A program made the position numbers and the translations under genes. From assembly GCA_023333565.1 (NCBI GenBank), contig JAJKFH010000115.1, forward strand, positions 3,596,001-3,660,000: a DNA stretch of 64,000 nucleotides. Reading direction: 5' to 3'. Below, piece by piece: positions 13,061 through 26,938 of this stretch. Within the stretch, counting starts at the first letter, position 1. Each line of letters begins with the position of its first letter. Below the pieces are notes generated by a model, which saw only the letters and a list, made by a program, of their open reading frames with translations, did no database searches and was not told where the DNA came from. The stretch is from Puffinus mauretanicus. Lineage: Eukaryota; Chordata; Aves; Procellariiformes; Procellariidae.

Positions 13061-14952
13061 AAAGAGAATCATAGCCTCAGAATTAGGACAATAGTTTGAA
13101 AATAGGATATTTCAATTCCAGATTGTCATGCAATAACAATTCATTCCGAACAGACAGTATCAACAGGCACGAATACGATACTTCATCCAGAATACTTTGT
13201 TGTATATTTTTAGCACACTTTCCCTAGGAAGTGGGAGCCATGGGCTCAGATTCCATGAAGTGAGGTGATAAGTTTCTGGGTCTTTGGGTAGAGAGGAAGG
13301 AATGGCACAGAATTATAAGTTTGTTGCAAAGACCAGACTATGGAGAATAAATGTTTTCCTCCAGCAGTATTATTCAGTATTTTTTTCCATAACTATGATG
13401 AATTCTAGCACTACTGAAAATTTATTTTTCAGAAAAATTATTGCCTTTCAACAAGTTGATCTATTCAGATTCATCAGCTGACTTTGAAATATTTGGTGAT
13501 TTCTATTAGGACAAGAATCTAAAGCAGACAAATACTAACATTTTTACTTCAGGACTGAAGTAGAAGATTAAAAATTAATATTCTAAAAGAAAATAATAAT
13601 ATAATCTCCTTCAAAAATCTCAATGTACTTGATTTCCCAAGCAGAATTCAGTGGAAAATTTCCCTTATCTTTTCTCCACATAATGCCTTCTCCAAGCAAA
13701 TAGCAAAAGTACTTTACATATACCAACAGCATTTCACAAGCCTTCAAAATGCCTTACAGTCTATGCAAAAGTTTCTTAATTTTTTTCCCACCCTAGCTCT
13801 GCTCAATTATATCTGCTCAATTCTAATCTTGAAAACTACAGAAGAGCTCTTGTGTACTATTACTACTGTATTACTTTTTGTCTGTATAAGATATTGACAG
13901 ACTTACTCTTTAAAATAAAACAGATTCATGTTCACCTTTCTTCCTTACTGACAGAGGTTGAGTCTTTGAATTATGCTACCCATCAATGACCTAACCATGT
14001 TCATCCAAATGTTATTGACAGCAGTACTGTTTCTTAAAAGTATTAACACCCTCTATTGAGCTGTTTTGTGGACTGTGTTCAACCAAAAAAATATGAAATC
14101 ATGAAGTTTTTTTCAGTTTGAACAAAAAAACAAAGACTGCAAAGCATTTAGAGAAATGCTTTCAAGTTAGAAAACTATGTGACCTTTATCTAAGCAATTC
14201 GTGCCACTCTCTAGCAGTAAAAGATTTCTTTAGATAAACAGGTTTTTGGCTGAGATTTCTCAGTTGTGTTGTCCTCAGCTGGGTTAGAAATTCCTGCTTA
14301 AAGTTTCCTTGAGGAACCAACTTGTATATCTTTTGTCTTCCACATATATTTTCCTACATTACATGTATGATAGATATAGGTAGAAAAGCCAACTATGTTT
14401 ATTTTTCTCAGTTTGAAGCTAAAAGACAATTTTTTTATTATTATTTTGCCAGATTGCCTGTATATGTTCATATACCACAGTATCTTAGTGATGGTATAAA
14501 AAAGCATGTCATGCTGTAGTCAAAAGAAGGGAGGTAAACTCTGGAACTGTGCACTCAGTCTCTGATGGAAACTGAAACCTAGGTAACTAGCACCTTCTGG
14601 TTCCTTACACTTGTATTTTTCTTTATAAAACAAGGGCATGGAAGAACCTTGCTATGAGAGATACTCTACTGTACTAAATTCGTACACACAGTAAAACTTA
14701 ATCCCTAACTCAAATAATCTGTCTTCAAAATAAAGCCAACACACAAAGAGTTAAGGAACCAGAAAAAATTTGCTCAGCTAAAATCAGAGCAAATCTGAAG
14801 CACCATCAACACAGAGAGAGAGGGAATGGTGCAAGGTCACTTACAGGCAGAAAGGCAAGCAGAAGAGACCTGGATTTGGGGTTTTATTTATTCCATTTTC
14901 TGGCAAGAAAACCACATATATGATGTACATATAGGCTTTTGGTCTGTACCAA
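13061..14952. other. AT-rich anonymous DNA
   Basis: Nothing recognisable. Short frames only, no repeat signature, ordinary AT-rich composition. Confidence 0.65.
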
Positions 14953-15495
14953 TGTAATTGTTTAACCCTGCTCGCTTACTCCCCCCACCTCTGGTGGGAT
15001 GGGGGAGAGAACCAGGAGAGTAAAAGTAAGAAAACTCCTGGGTTAAGATAAGAACAGTTTAATAATTGAAATAAAATAAAGTAAAATAGTAGTAGTAATA
15101 ATATAATAATAACAATAATAATAAAAGGATATACAAAGCAAGTGATGCACAATGCAATTGCTCACCACTCTCTGACCAATGCCCAGCCAGTTGCCAAGCA
15201 GCGATTGCTGCCCCCCGGCCAACTCCCCACAGCTTATATACTGAGCATGACGTCATATGGTATGGAATACCCCTTTGGCCAGTTTGGGTCAGCTGTCCTG
15301 GCTATGCTCCCTCCCAGCGTCTTGTGCACCTGGCAGAGCATGGGAAGCTGAAAAGTCCTTGACCATGTAAACACTACTTAGCAACAACTAAAACATCAGT
15401 GTGTTATCAACATTATTCTCATACTAAATCCTAAACACAGCACTATACCAGCTACTAGGAAGAAAGTTAACTCTATTCCAGCTGAAACCAGGACA
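14953..15495 (-). mobile_element. Solo ERV LTR, minus strand
   Basis: Minus-strand copy of the same LTR superfamily. Read on the + strand it starts with the reverse complement of the U5 end (TG, then GTTTAACCC), followed by the C-rich CCCCCACC block, an AT-rich (TAA)n segment at about 15090-15128, a motif ending GAGCATGACGTCA, and the U3 start in reverse (AAACCAGGACA). Flanking 5-mers are ACCAA (14948-14952) and ACTGA (15496-15500). They differ by two transitions, so a decayed duplication is possible but unproven. Confidence 0.88.
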
Positions 15496-17642
15496 ACTGA
15501 CCTTACAGAGAAATAGCAGGTATACTAAAACCATGCACTACTATGATGGCATGTATCCAAACTTTTGGCCTGGATTCCACATCCTGAATATTCCCCTAGT
15601 TTCTTCTTTATAGCTCTCAGGGCTAGAGAACAAATAAAAGCATAAATCTCTAATGCAAAACTTGAACACTGAGAATACCTTTTTTTGATTTATTCTGACT
15701 TATTGTGGACCCAATAATCTTTATAATGTTAATAATAAGGACATGAATGTAGCTCAAATCCAAGATCCACAATGATGCAAATCATTATTTTCTATTAGGA
15801 AGTTCTTTGAAGTTGTTATTTAGTTTCATCTATATGAAAAGCCAAAAAGAAAAAGTTAGCAGTTTTACATACAGACACTTGTATAAACATCTTCTGCTAG
15901 AACAAAAAATATAAAAAATGTAGAATGAAAATCAACAGTCTGAGGTAAAGTACAGTTTGTCACAAAGCAAAACTAGTTTCTGTGCATTAACAACACAACT
16001 TTGTGAACTAACATTGAAACACAAATTATTTATATCTCTAACAGTACAGGCCTGATCAAAAACCCAATAAGGTTAATCAAAAAACACCTATAGATTTGAG
16101 TGGGTTTTGGGTCAGTCCCTTTGTTTATATAAGTAATGCTCTCATAGTTTTGTTGTTAGTCTTTGAAAGGTATTTTACATGTTATCTATCAGAAAGGTTG
16201 ATATATTAAAATTACTGGTTTCTGACATTGTAATTTAGTTTGTAGGATTTTATGAACAGTAAAATGTTGTGTTACAGCTGCTTCTTCATAAATGTCACAC
16301 TTTATACAAGATTTGCCTGCAATAAAGTGCAAATTATACTTTCTGGGCCTGTATTTTTTCATTCTGACATCTGGGAATTTAGTAAACTGTAGAACGGAAT
16401 TCTGCTTCTGTTGTTTTGCCAAGAGGCTATTGCATTGTTATTTCCCACAGCAGTGCTTGAATTCTTGTTTGCTGGACACTAGACATCACCTCTGGGAAGA
16501 AAAAAAATATATTTCTAAGAAAAGGCTTTTATATTTCAGAGTATTTTAGAAAAAAATTTGCATTCCTCCATCACCTCAGTAACGATTTTCTGTAAAATAT
16601 ACCTGGCAATCAAGAATGTCCTCTGAACATAGTCACATTGCACTGCTAGTGGTCCGAAAGCCATAGAGGTGAGAGTGGAAATACAAATTATCTGATTAAA
16701 GGGATTCTCCTTGTGGAGCTCGTAGGTAAACATCATATCCCTGAGGATTTTTTCAGAGGTGACTGCCGAGGAAAACTGCCTGCTATTGAAGACTTAGTTT
16801 CCTTGAACTTGAATTTCCTTGAAATATTGTTTCTCCTTCACAAGCTTAGACAATTTTACAGTGATTCCTACTTCAGTCCCTGTTTTACAGACTTGATTAA
16901 AAAAAATGTGTGGCTTTCTATAAGTACATCTGCAAGTAGCATTAAACCCAGTATATTCAAGCTGTGTAACAATCAAAAGTTGCTGGGTCTAGGCCCCCAG
17001 GTCACATTAACTGATATAAGACTACTGGCTGGTGCTGGGCTCCTTAGTTCTGCTCTTTTGCAGTGGGGTTAGGAAAAAAAAATTCTAAAGCTTCCAAAGA
17101 CACACCTTAAAAGATGACAAGGCAAATCCTGTGTCAGTGACAAATGGTATACAGGATAATTACCTCATGTTGCATATCTAAAATTCGAGACAAAACCCAG
17201 ACTTTTTTTGCATAATAAAGCACAAGAATTCTAAATTTTAGGATTGTCTTGAGAAAGGAATGTTTTCAACCATTCTTAATTAGAAAAATGGTGATCATCA
17301 CAGATGGCATTCATTGTACTTTTTGCACATTTTTCCTATAAGTAGTTTTCCAGAATACGGTAGCTGTCTTGAATATTATACTAAGTAATTGCAACTGCAA
17401 CAGTTGAGTATTGCATAAATCATTGCTGACTTTTGTGCAGGCAGGGCTCCAAGAGGTTTGAGCAATTCTTTGTTTGCTGTCTCAGCAAACTTTATTTCAA
17501 AATTGAGTTCTACACAAAGAGTTGTACATCTAAGATTAAAACAATTCTTCCAACTCTAGCTTTAAACAGCCAGTTTCCTGAAGCAGTCACCACCCATCCC
17601 TGAAGAAGCTAGAGACCAGTGCTAATCTGAGTTCATGAATAT
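15496..17642. other. AT-rich anonymous DNA
   Basis: No gene or repeat recognised. Frames of up to about 119 codons (16713-17072) show no motif and look random. Confidence 0.65.
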
Positions 17643-17647
17643 GAGAT

Positions 17648-18234
17648 TGTCCTGGTTTAACCCCAGCCAGCAACCAAGCACCACACAGCCACTCACTCAC
17701 TCCCCCACGGTGGGATGGGGGAGAGAATCGGAAGGGTAAAAGTGAGAAAACTCATGGGTTGAGGTAAAGACAGTTTAATGGGAAAAGCAAAAGCTGTGCA
17801 CGTGTGCACGCAAGCAAAGCAGAACAAGGAATTCATTCACTACTTCCCATCGGCAGGCAGGTGTTCAGCCATCTCCAGGAAAGCAGGGCTCCATCACACA
17901 TAACGTTTACTTGGGAAGACAAACGCCATCACTCCAAACGTCCCTCCCTTCCTTCTTCTTCCCCCAGCTTTATATGCTGAGCATGACGTCATATGGTATG
18001 GAATATCCTTCTGGTCATTTGGGGTCAGCTGTCCCAGCTGTGTCCCCTCCCAACTTCTTGTGCACCCCCAGCCTACTCACTGGTGGGGTGGTGTGAGAAG
18101 CAAAAAAGGCCTTGACTCTGTGTAAGCACTGCTCAGCAATAACGAAAACATCCTTGTATTATCAACACTGTTTTCAGCGCAAATCCAAAACATAGCCCCA
18201 TACTAGCTACTATGAAAAAGCCAAAACCAACACA
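17648..18234 (-). mobile_element. Solo ERV LTR, minus strand
   Basis: Starts TGTCCTGGTTTAACCCC on the + strand, which is the reversed U5 end, then CACTCACTCACTCCC and a GGTGGGATGGGGGAGAG block. It includes TATGCTGAGCATGACGTCA and finishes with the reversed U3 start near 18234. Flanks are GAGAT (17643-17647) and GAGGT (18235-18239), a 4-of-5 match consistent with a 5-bp target duplication carrying one transition. It is a more diverged subfamily than the provirus LTR. Confidence 0.88.
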
Positions 18235-18239
18235 GAGGT

Positions 18240-21200
18240 GAAGATGCAAAACCAAGCACACCGAAACAGGCATTGTAACTGTTTCAGAATATGAAAATGT
18301 TATGGAGGTAAAATCTTCAGTCATCTATATGGTGATTATAACTTCACATCTGTTAAAAATGCACATAGATGGGCTGTCAACAGTGATGATAAAGATGATT
18401 CTCCTGTTCTTTCCTTACAGTGTCTCATCACCAACACATTTACTATATGTGACCTGATACTGTCTGCTAAGAATTAATCTTGCTCCACTACAGAAAGTCA
18501 TTTGGGGCCACCAATCTTCACAAAAGAGTGTTAATCAACAGCATAGGTACACCAGATTCATCAGTGTTCATGTTATGCTGCAGAAAACATCATGAGACAT
18601 TTGTTTACAGCCAAGGGTATTTTTTTTTCCAGCTATTTATTTGTATTTATTTTTCTGCAACATTAAGACATGAAATTTTATGAGTTCTGAATAAAATCAT
18701 ACAGTTTTGTTTTGGAATGATATGTGGCTGATAAATTAGCATTTGCATGTGTCAGATATAGCTTGTATATTAGTAGCATCCAACTCAAATTCCTAAATTT
18801 TTTGTATCGTCCATTATGAAGGGAGGGCATAATCAAGTTGTACTCCAGTTCTAAGGCATAGAAATATTTGACAGAAAGCAACAAAGGTTACACAAGGATT
18901 GACTGAAAGTAGCTAAGCACCATAAACCCCATGGCTTTTAAACTTTCCTAGAAGTCCAGACAACATTGCTCCTACTGGATTGTATCTTGGTTTCTGTAAA
19001 GGTACAGAAAAGGAATGTTTGTGTGATTACTCAAAGTGCAAACCTTCTTATACTGCTCTGTTAATGGTCCTTAGCTGAGATATAGGAGTGAAAGCACAGT
19101 CGGACATCCAAGCCAATTTCTATATAAACAGTTCCACTGAGCAAGCCAGAGGTAATACCATCAGTAAGAATATTAATTTTTTGGTGTAGAAAAACTGGTC
19201 ATTATGTTTGAACAGAGCTCATCATCTATTTAGAGGATTTTGTTGCTATACAGGAAGAAAGAAAGTGAAGAAGAAGACAAAGGGAGGGGAAAAAAAAGCC
19301 ACCTAGCTGTCCCTCTTTTTTCATTTAAAAAAAAAAACAAAAAAACAAAAGAAAGAAAAAAAGAAATTGCAAACACCAGTAGTAACTAGTGTAAAGCCAT
19401 GTCCACAACGTCAATGTACCTCAAAACCTAACTTGGAAGAACAAACTTCCAAAATTAAAGGATAGCTGGATTCATGTCCATTTAAACTTTAAGTATCTAC
19501 TCACAGGTATAGTTCCTGATTTTGAAATAAACCAGTTTCAGGCTGTCTGATGAAAAACGTCAGCAGCATGGCATAGGTCACCACCAGTATGACCTACATT
19601 CAAACTTAATGACCTGGAGGTAAGTAGATCTTATCTCTCATCACAATCTTCAGCAGCAGAGAGAAATCTGGCAAACTGGCTTCCTGGCTTTCCTCTTTTA
19701 ACTGTCAAAATTTGTATGACAATTGCAAAATCTATAGCAATAGTAAATGACTAGACAGTATTTCCAGTAAATACCCTATCCAGTATTCCAAAAATTATTT
19801 CTCTTTCTGGAAAAGTCAGTCAAGTCAAAGTGTTTATACACTATTTTATACGCACACACAGACGCAAAAGTACACACACACAGATACACTTCAGTGAGTA
19901 GATAGAGACCTATGGACACTGTTCAGGATCATTCTTTTTTTTTAAAGAATTTAAAACACAAATGGGAGAGAGCTAGAAGGCTCTTCCAGCCTTGGCTTTG
20001 TCTCAAGTGACAAGTGATATATAAAAAACCTGTTAAGTAGTTTTTTCATTATGTTTAAGTATTTTCTAATTCTTACCAAACATCATAGTCTACTATACTT
20101 CTACTACTTTTTGTAATTAGTTCTTATTATTTATTCTAATGCACATGAACAGAGCTTTGTTAGTACTTGATTTAAGGCAGTTATAAATTTCCTGAAATAT
20201 ATATATATGTATGTATAAAAATGTTGCACTAGTCTGAAATTACAGAATTACCCATATATCAGCCCTAAAAAATACTTCCCTAATTTGAAAAGTAAATTGA
20301 ATAACTTTTGTATGAGTTGGAAAGAAAGGAATAAACATAAAAAAGTATCATAGTTTGTCAATTCTTTTAATGATTTTTATTCCTTCAATAAAGAGAGAAT
20401 AATTTATCTTGTCTGAATTTAAAAAAATAAAGAAGAAAAAATGCTTACTAAAAGAGTTGGCAGTGAATTAACTGTAATGTAACAGAGAATATTACAGCTT
20501 CTGTACCAGTCTCTTTAACATGCACCAGTGAAAGACTGCAATAAAATTTCATTTGTCTTTTACCACTACACTGGTTCCAAGTAGTCTGAATGATCTTTAT
20601 GTAAACACATAATTGATAAAGGGGATTGGAAGAAAGAGTTTTTGTTTTATTAGGTGGTTTTCCTAACTATTGCATAGAAAAAAAGCTGATTTTTTTTACC
20701 TGTAAGGTCTCACTAGAATAGGATTTCTATGGATATATGAAAACCAGCTGGAAAAAAAAATGCATCTTTTAGCTGAAAATAGATATATCAAATTAAAATA
20801 TAATATCATTAATTATTTGGTTACAGAAAATCTTCACAATCAGTTTAAAAGCACTAAACCAAAGGAACATCAAAAACAAAGGAAAAAAAAAAAAGAAATG
20901 GAAGAGAAGAATACATTAAGAATAATTATTTGCAAACTTTTAGAAATGTGTTCAATTGCTTATGGTAAAAACTTGAAAACTGACTTTCTGATACTGGTAG
21001 GAGTGTAAAGCTGGGACATACAAGTCATAACTGCAAATGTCAACCTTTAACCTTCTCAACTGAAATGACTTCAAAGTAAGTATTCACTTGACCGGTGCAT
21101 AACCTGAAAGCTAAATGGGTTGAGATCATTCTGGCTCTGAAGACCTAAAAGGGACATGCAGGTCATGCTTCAGCACTCATTTGTTAGTAAAGCTTCTTAG

Positions 21201-22854
21201 CACATGTGAAACCGTGGACACTGAAATCTTAATCTCAAAAAGAATTTTTAAAATTCCCCAAACTGGCTGAGTTTCTATGGCTCATTTACTCTGCTTCCTT
21301 GCTCTGTGCAGAGAGAGAAAGATAAGGAGAATTCATGCAGAACTGTGCTATGCTATCAAGGAAAAAGTGTCTCCCTGGAACAGACAGAATACTTTCCTTT
21401 ATGGTTTTAAAAGCCAATTGCATTTTTACACTCAATAAAAATCCCCTGCCACAGTATAGCCCCCATTAACCCCTCTATTTGGCAGAGCACTTATGCGTGG
21501 GGGCAGGAGGGCCTGGAAGGGAGATCGAAGTACGACCTAAGGCAAGTGAGATTACCTGCCTTCTTATATGAGACTGTTCTGGTGTTGGCTTCATATGTTA
21601 CTGATGCTTTGAGCTGCATTGAATTACATTGTTTGCTCCCTGACCTCTTAAGGGAAGCTGGTGGAAGTAAGAGCCTGAGAAATGGATGGGTGGCAGCATA
21701 GAGAAATCTGAGTTTGTGGGTGCAAGCCTGCAGGAATTCTGTTGTCATATTCTGTGTAACACCAATGTATGGGTACCTGAGACCACGTATTAAAAGCCAT
21801 TTGCACATCTAACACAACATTTCTCCTTCCTGAGAAAGCAAGTGTGGTTTTGGTTTTTTTACAGGCTCTTCAGGAACTAGTGGTGTAATTCCTCCCAGAG
21901 GTTCAACAGTATTTGAGCTAAGTTCTGGTTTTGATACAGCATAGCTACGTAACTTTGGCTCAGCCCTCTGAGGAAATGCTAAGTTGTGAGAAAGAGCAGT
22001 GAAGTCTATAGATCAGAGATACCCAAATAAGAAAGAGGTAAGACTGTTGAGACAGCAATAGTTAACTGCACAAGGGTTCAAGAGGAAAAGCAATGACATG
22101 AAAAGGTATAAAATCCTAAGAAAAAAACATGGAGTTATAAGATGGCAACTCAGCAACACTGAGGATGAGTCCATTCCAAGGAATAATGGAAGCTGACCCT
22201 TCCCATCAGTCTGATGATTGCTTGGACAGCAAAGACTCATCTTTAATATTAATGGCTAGGGTAATAGCTCATTACCTTTAACTACCTATTCTGTGATTTA
22301 GCCATTAAATAATTGCTTTGCAATTTAAGCTGTGCATATCCTGTTTGCAGAGGCACTTTGCTCATGTTAAATGTCTTCTGAACAAAGTGACTCAGAAAGG
22401 AAGTGTTACAGTGGTCATACATAAGCCTAAGTTGGGACAGCAAAAAGGGACACAGACCTCCCAGTGGCCCCAATTTACCAAAATCTGACAAAGCCAAAAC
22501 CAGCCAATTAGAAAAGTATCATATATACACTGTATGCGTGCAGTACCTAGCACTCCTTTACCCAATCGGTCTTTATGCACCTGACCTGAGCAGATGGAAA
22601 ACAGACATAAAACCGGGATAACTGACAGTTCATCTGTTCTTTGTCCTCAGCTTGTGCTCATGTAAGTGGCAATACAATTCGCAAGGCAAGAGGGAACAAG
22701 ATACAACACACTGAATCCTGCCACTGGAACCCGGAGCTGAATTAAAAAAGAGTGTCTGCATGCTTAGGACTATTGAAGAATCTGTCAAGGATTCAGAAAT
22801 CTTACCTGAGCCTTGAAAAGCTACTTTGGATCTAGATGACACTGAAATGAGAAA
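18240..22854. other. AT-rich anonymous DNA
   Basis: No gene recognised. It contains a purine-rich stretch at about 19250-19365, a short CA-rich segment at 19850-19885 and several A-rich runs. The 22390-22860 part is slightly richer in GC and could hold a decayed repeat, but I cannot assign it. Confidence 0.6.
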
Positions 22855-22860
22855 GAATTG

Positions 22861-23187
22861 TGTGGAGGAATCAATGTCTGAGAGTACAAGCAGTATCATA
22901 GCGTAGGTAAACAAGAAGCCGTGGGAAGATGGGAAGTGAAAGAAGCCGTGGGAAAAGGGAGGCAAGACGTGGCAGTTCACGGTTCTGAGGGCGTGACAAA
23001 AGATAAGGAAATTAGCGGAAGAGTGTCGAGATGACCTTTGCTTAGGGGATGTACCAGGGCATTCTTTGAAGTGCATACGTGGCATAATGTGAGGTATAAA
23101 AGGTGCTTGTGCTGTATAATAAAGGTCTTCCTCTTTGTCTTCGTCTTCGTTGCCTCTCAGACAGAGTCCGTGCCCTTAATCGCCACA
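22861..23187 (+). mobile_element. Solo LTR of a class II-like ERV, 327 bp
   Basis: Compact LTR beginning TGTGGAGG and ending GCCACA. It has a TATA box (TATAAAAG, 23095-23102) and an AATAAA polyadenylation signal at 23118-23123, 16 bp downstream, then a T/C-rich U5. It is flanked by the perfect 6-bp duplication GAATTG at 22855-22860 and 23188-23193. Six-base duplications are typical of class II (alpha/beta-like) retroviruses and differ from the 5 bp of the other LTRs here. A 14-bp motif, AGAAGCCGTGGGAA, occurs twice inside U3 (about 22914 and 22943). No internal sequence adjoins it. Confidence 0.85.
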
Positions 23188-23193
23188 GAATTG

Positions 23194-23639
23194 TATGCTG
23201 TCAATTGTAAGCTCCATGAAAAAGAAGGGGGAAAAAATTTCTTTTTGAAATTTGCATGTTCGTTTCCTTCTGGTAAATTTTTTGAAAAGTAGGAAGTTAA
23301 CCACTTTTCTCCAGTCATTTTACTGCTGCATGGATTTTAGGATACCAGTTCCTGAGGAAACAATGCAATAGATAAGCTTGTCTCTAATGCTCGTATATTG
23401 TTTGAGACCCACTTCATTGTATGATAGCACCAGGTTTAAATGACCCCTGTTTAATACATAACAAAATTTTGCAAATTCCCTGGGACTGCTTCTTGACTGT
23501 ATTCTAATTTCTTCAGAAAAATCTGATCCACTTGTTTTGCGTATAAATAGGAGATGACTTTTACTCTAGCCCCAGGAGTTGATCTTAACCTCTCTCAAAA
23601 AGTCTCCTCCTTATCACATTTAAAAGAACTGCAAACATT
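23194..23639. other. AT-rich anonymous DNA
   Basis: Nothing recognisable between the solo LTR and the old CR1. Confidence 0.6.
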
Positions 23640-25345
23640 AGTTACCTGAGCTATCTAATGAACTAAAATGCTGAAAGCAAGCACAAAGGAAGTGGAAATG
23701 CAGACCAGCCACAAAGGGGAACTCTAATAGCATTCTTTGGACACTTAGGCAGGATAGCAGGAAGGCCTAAGAATCTGTGACGCAATCTGTGATTGAATGT
23801 TACAGAAAAAGCTGAAATACTTATTGTCTTTTTTTACCTCAGTTTTCACAGGCAAACCTTGCTTCCAGATTTCCACATGAGGTCCTGGCATGAATTGCAA
23901 AGGAAAGGAACACCCAAAAGTGGGAGAATTAATGGTTTAGAACTACTTAGAGAAAGTGAGTACATTAAAATTCAGGGGACCAGGTGAGGTTTACCTAATG
24001 GTGCTGAAAGATAGTGAAGTTGCTGTCTCTTATCTACCAAAGCTTGTGACAATTGAGGGAGGATCCTAATCTCTGGAAGAAAGCTAAGGTTATACCCATC
24101 TTCAAAAAAGTTAAAAAGCAAGACTTTGGGAAACTGTCATTCAGTCAGCCTCACTTTACTACCTGGAAAGATCATGGAGCAGGTCCTCATGGCATCAATT
24201 TCTAAAAAAATATAAAGGACAAAAAGGCAGTTAGGAACAGTCAGCATGGGTTTACCAGAGGAAAATCATGTCTGACCAATCTGATTGCCTTCCATGATGA
24301 AATTACTGGCTGGGTGAATGAGAAGAGAGCAGACAAGGTAATACCTTTTGACACTACTAAGGCTTTTGGCTTTCTCCCACACCATTCCCATTTGGAAGCT
24401 GAGATTATAGGCTGGAAGAAGATGGTTAGGTGGGTTGAAAATTGGTTAGACCCGCAGGCTCAAAGAAGAGGAAACAATAACTTGACTATAGCTATTGATA
24501 AGCTGAATACTCCAGGGTCAATAACGGGGCTCATGTTGTTTGGTATCTTCATCAATGATCTGGATGATGTTACAGAATGCATTCTCCTCAAATCTTTGGA
24601 TGACACTAAACAGTAGAGCTTCAGTCCAGAGGGGGCCTTGAGAAACTTGTGGATCAAGGTAGAATAAACTTCAGGAAGTTCAAAATGAAGAAGTGAAAAG
24701 TTCTTCATCTGGGTCAAAGTAAATCCATGCATTAGCACAGGCTGGGAAACAACCGCTGAAAAGAGCCTAGAAGTTGTGATGAAGAGCTTGCAAATAGTGT
24801 GCTACTACGTCCCTCTTTGCAGCACCAGTGAGGGCCGCCCCTGGAACACTGTGTCCAGTTTCACCCAACAAGGGTGTTGAGAAAATGGAGAAAGTTGAGA
24901 GTTGAGGGGAGGGCTTTTAATATGGTCAGGAGCTAAGAGTTCACGGTATATAAAGGGTGTTTGAAAAAGCTGGGCTTGTTTGGTGTTTTTTTTCTGGCAA
25001 AGAAAGCGATTTAATAATAAGATAATTGAAGGTGGCTTAGAAAAATGACATAACAAAACATCTCTCGGTAGTATGGCACAGTGTTACAAAGGGCAATGTC
25101 TACTCGGCCTTCAGAGGTTTGTCTTGGACATTAGGAGAAAAGCTCTACCTTCCCTACTGGGAGAGTAGTGCAGTGCTGTAACAGGCTATGCACAGAAGCT
25201 GCAGGATCACTGTCCTTGAAGGTTTTCAGGATTTGGATAGAAAAAGTCTTGCCTGACCTGACCTAATGCTGGCCATAGGCCCACTTTGAGAGGGAGGTCA
25301 GACAAGATGTCCTCCAAGATCCCTTCTCACCTACATTTCCATTAA
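23640..25345 (+). mobile_element. Ancient CR1 LINE, heavily decayed ORF2 and 3' end
   Basis: Fragments of CR1 ORF2 appear in successive frames: an EKAE-containing linker near 23800, a residue pattern resembling VIPIFKK near 24085-24110, a segment near 24314-24616 with the block FGIFINDLDD followed by a degraded FADDTK box, and C-terminal and 3' UTR remnants to about 25345. Frames are broken many times. The octamer tail is no longer clear. The divergence indicates a much older family than the copies at 8.7 and 11.3 kb. Ends are approximate. Confidence 0.8.
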
Positions 25346-26403
25346 ATACTACAATACTCTACAGGTAAATTGAGTGACAAGTATTAGCTGTCTGCTGTAC
25401 AAAATGCAGAAAGGAGGGCAAATTGTAAACAGTGTTACTGTTCTTTTACTTATCTCCAAATGTATTTTGAAGTTGATTGCTGTCTACCAACTTGCAGATC
25501 AGAATGAAAGCTTGGTAATGACGCTGTTGGAACTAACCATTCCTGATCTGAATCTCTCCTTCTAACAGTCACGATTTCACAATATTAGATTTAGCCTTTC
25601 TACCCCACCTTCTTTTTTATAGTAACTTCCTTCATGCCTTAATCTTTTCTGACTTTATTCCGTCCTTCCAAATCAAATAATAATAGTAGAAAGTTAGCTT
25701 TGAAGCACACTGGTTTCTAAACTATTTCCTCACCACAGAAGCTTAACCTGAATGTCACAGTGTAACTCTGCAGTTAACAAAAATTTGTATATATGTGTGT
25801 ATACATTTGAAACTTGCTTGACAACAGTGAAAGCTGTATCAAGTATCCAGAAGAGCATTGGGATTTTCTCCTTTAAAATGGCAGCAGGAAAAAAAAATCT
25901 GGAATACTTATCATCCCCAAGTCTGTCAAAGTATTGAACACATGAACTTGATTCTGCAAAGCCTGACCTGTAACCTAAAGAGGCAGAAATCTGCAGGTGA
26001 GTCACCCCACAAAGTGACAATATAGTTGTCAGGCCCACTCTCCACAATATCATTGGTTACAAGCTGAAACCGACTTGCTCTGTCAGATTTTGAAGTGCTT
26101 TTGAATAGTTTCAATACTGCATTGTTAGTGCCCTTTGCAGAATAGTTTGCTATGTTGTAATTTTTTCTCCCAAATTAGATACAATTTACACTGTGATGCC
26201 TAATCCACTAGTTCTTAGACTGTTGATATGAGTTAAGAGTGATCTGTGGAGAGACAAAAAGTCACAAGATGCGAGCCTCTCCTTTTTTTAAACAATAAAC
26301 ATTTTTTTTTCCTTTTATTATATATCTTCCCTTTAGGAATGTCTCCAGTAATTGAGGGAATATTATGAGGCAAATTCTTCCAGACATGATTCACAATTCA
26401 TAA
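25346..26403. other. AT-rich anonymous DNA
   Basis: No gene or transposon recognised. Short frames only. Confidence 0.65.
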
Positions 26404-26771
26404 TGTTGTGGTTTAACCTGGCAGGCAGCCAAATACCACGCAGCCACTCACTCACTCCCCCCTCCCCCCCCGCAGTGGGATGAGGAGACAATCCAAAGGG
26501 TAAGAGTGAGAAAAACTCGTGGGTTGAGATAAAGACAGTTTAATAGAACAGAAAAGGGAAAATAATAATAATAATGATGGAATATACAAAATGAGTGATG
26601 CACAATGCAATTGCTCACCACCCGCGCTGACTGATAACCAAGTAGCGATCGGTACTTCCTGGAACACGCCTACCATTCATATACTGAGCATGACGTCACA
26701 CAGTATGGAATACCCTGTTGGCCAGCTGGGCTAGCTGTCCTGGCTGTGCTCCCTCCTAACACTTGTTTTGT

Positions 26772-26802
<31 letters not shown>

Positions 26803-26938
26803 GAGCTGAATGTCCTTGACTAGCAGGGTACTTAGCAACAACTGAAAACATCAGTGTGTTATCAACATTCTTCTCATACTAAATCCAAAACACAGCACTA
26901 GGAAGAAATTTAACTCTATCCCAGACGAAACCAGGACA
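26404..26938 (-). mobile_element. Solo ERV LTR, minus strand
   Basis: Starts with the reversed U5 end (TGTTGTGGTTTAACC), then the CACTCACTCACTCCC block, an (AAT)n segment near 26560, and the ACTGAGCATGACGTCA motif. It ends AAACCAGGACA. It aligns through its length with the LTR at 14953-15495. A (TTTTG)n expansion sits inside U3. Flanking ATAA occurs on both sides but with an offset, so the duplication is uncertain. Confidence 0.88.
26763..26799. repeat. (TTTTG)n pentanucleotide microsatellite in an LTR
   Basis: About seven units of TTTTG, replacing a segment that in the related LTR at 15.3 kb is ordinary unique U3 sequence. This is a likely length-polymorphic site. Confidence 0.88.

Noticed and set aside
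16713..17072. 119-codon plus-strand frame
   Set aside because: No recognisable domain and overlapped by frames on the other strand. Likely chance.
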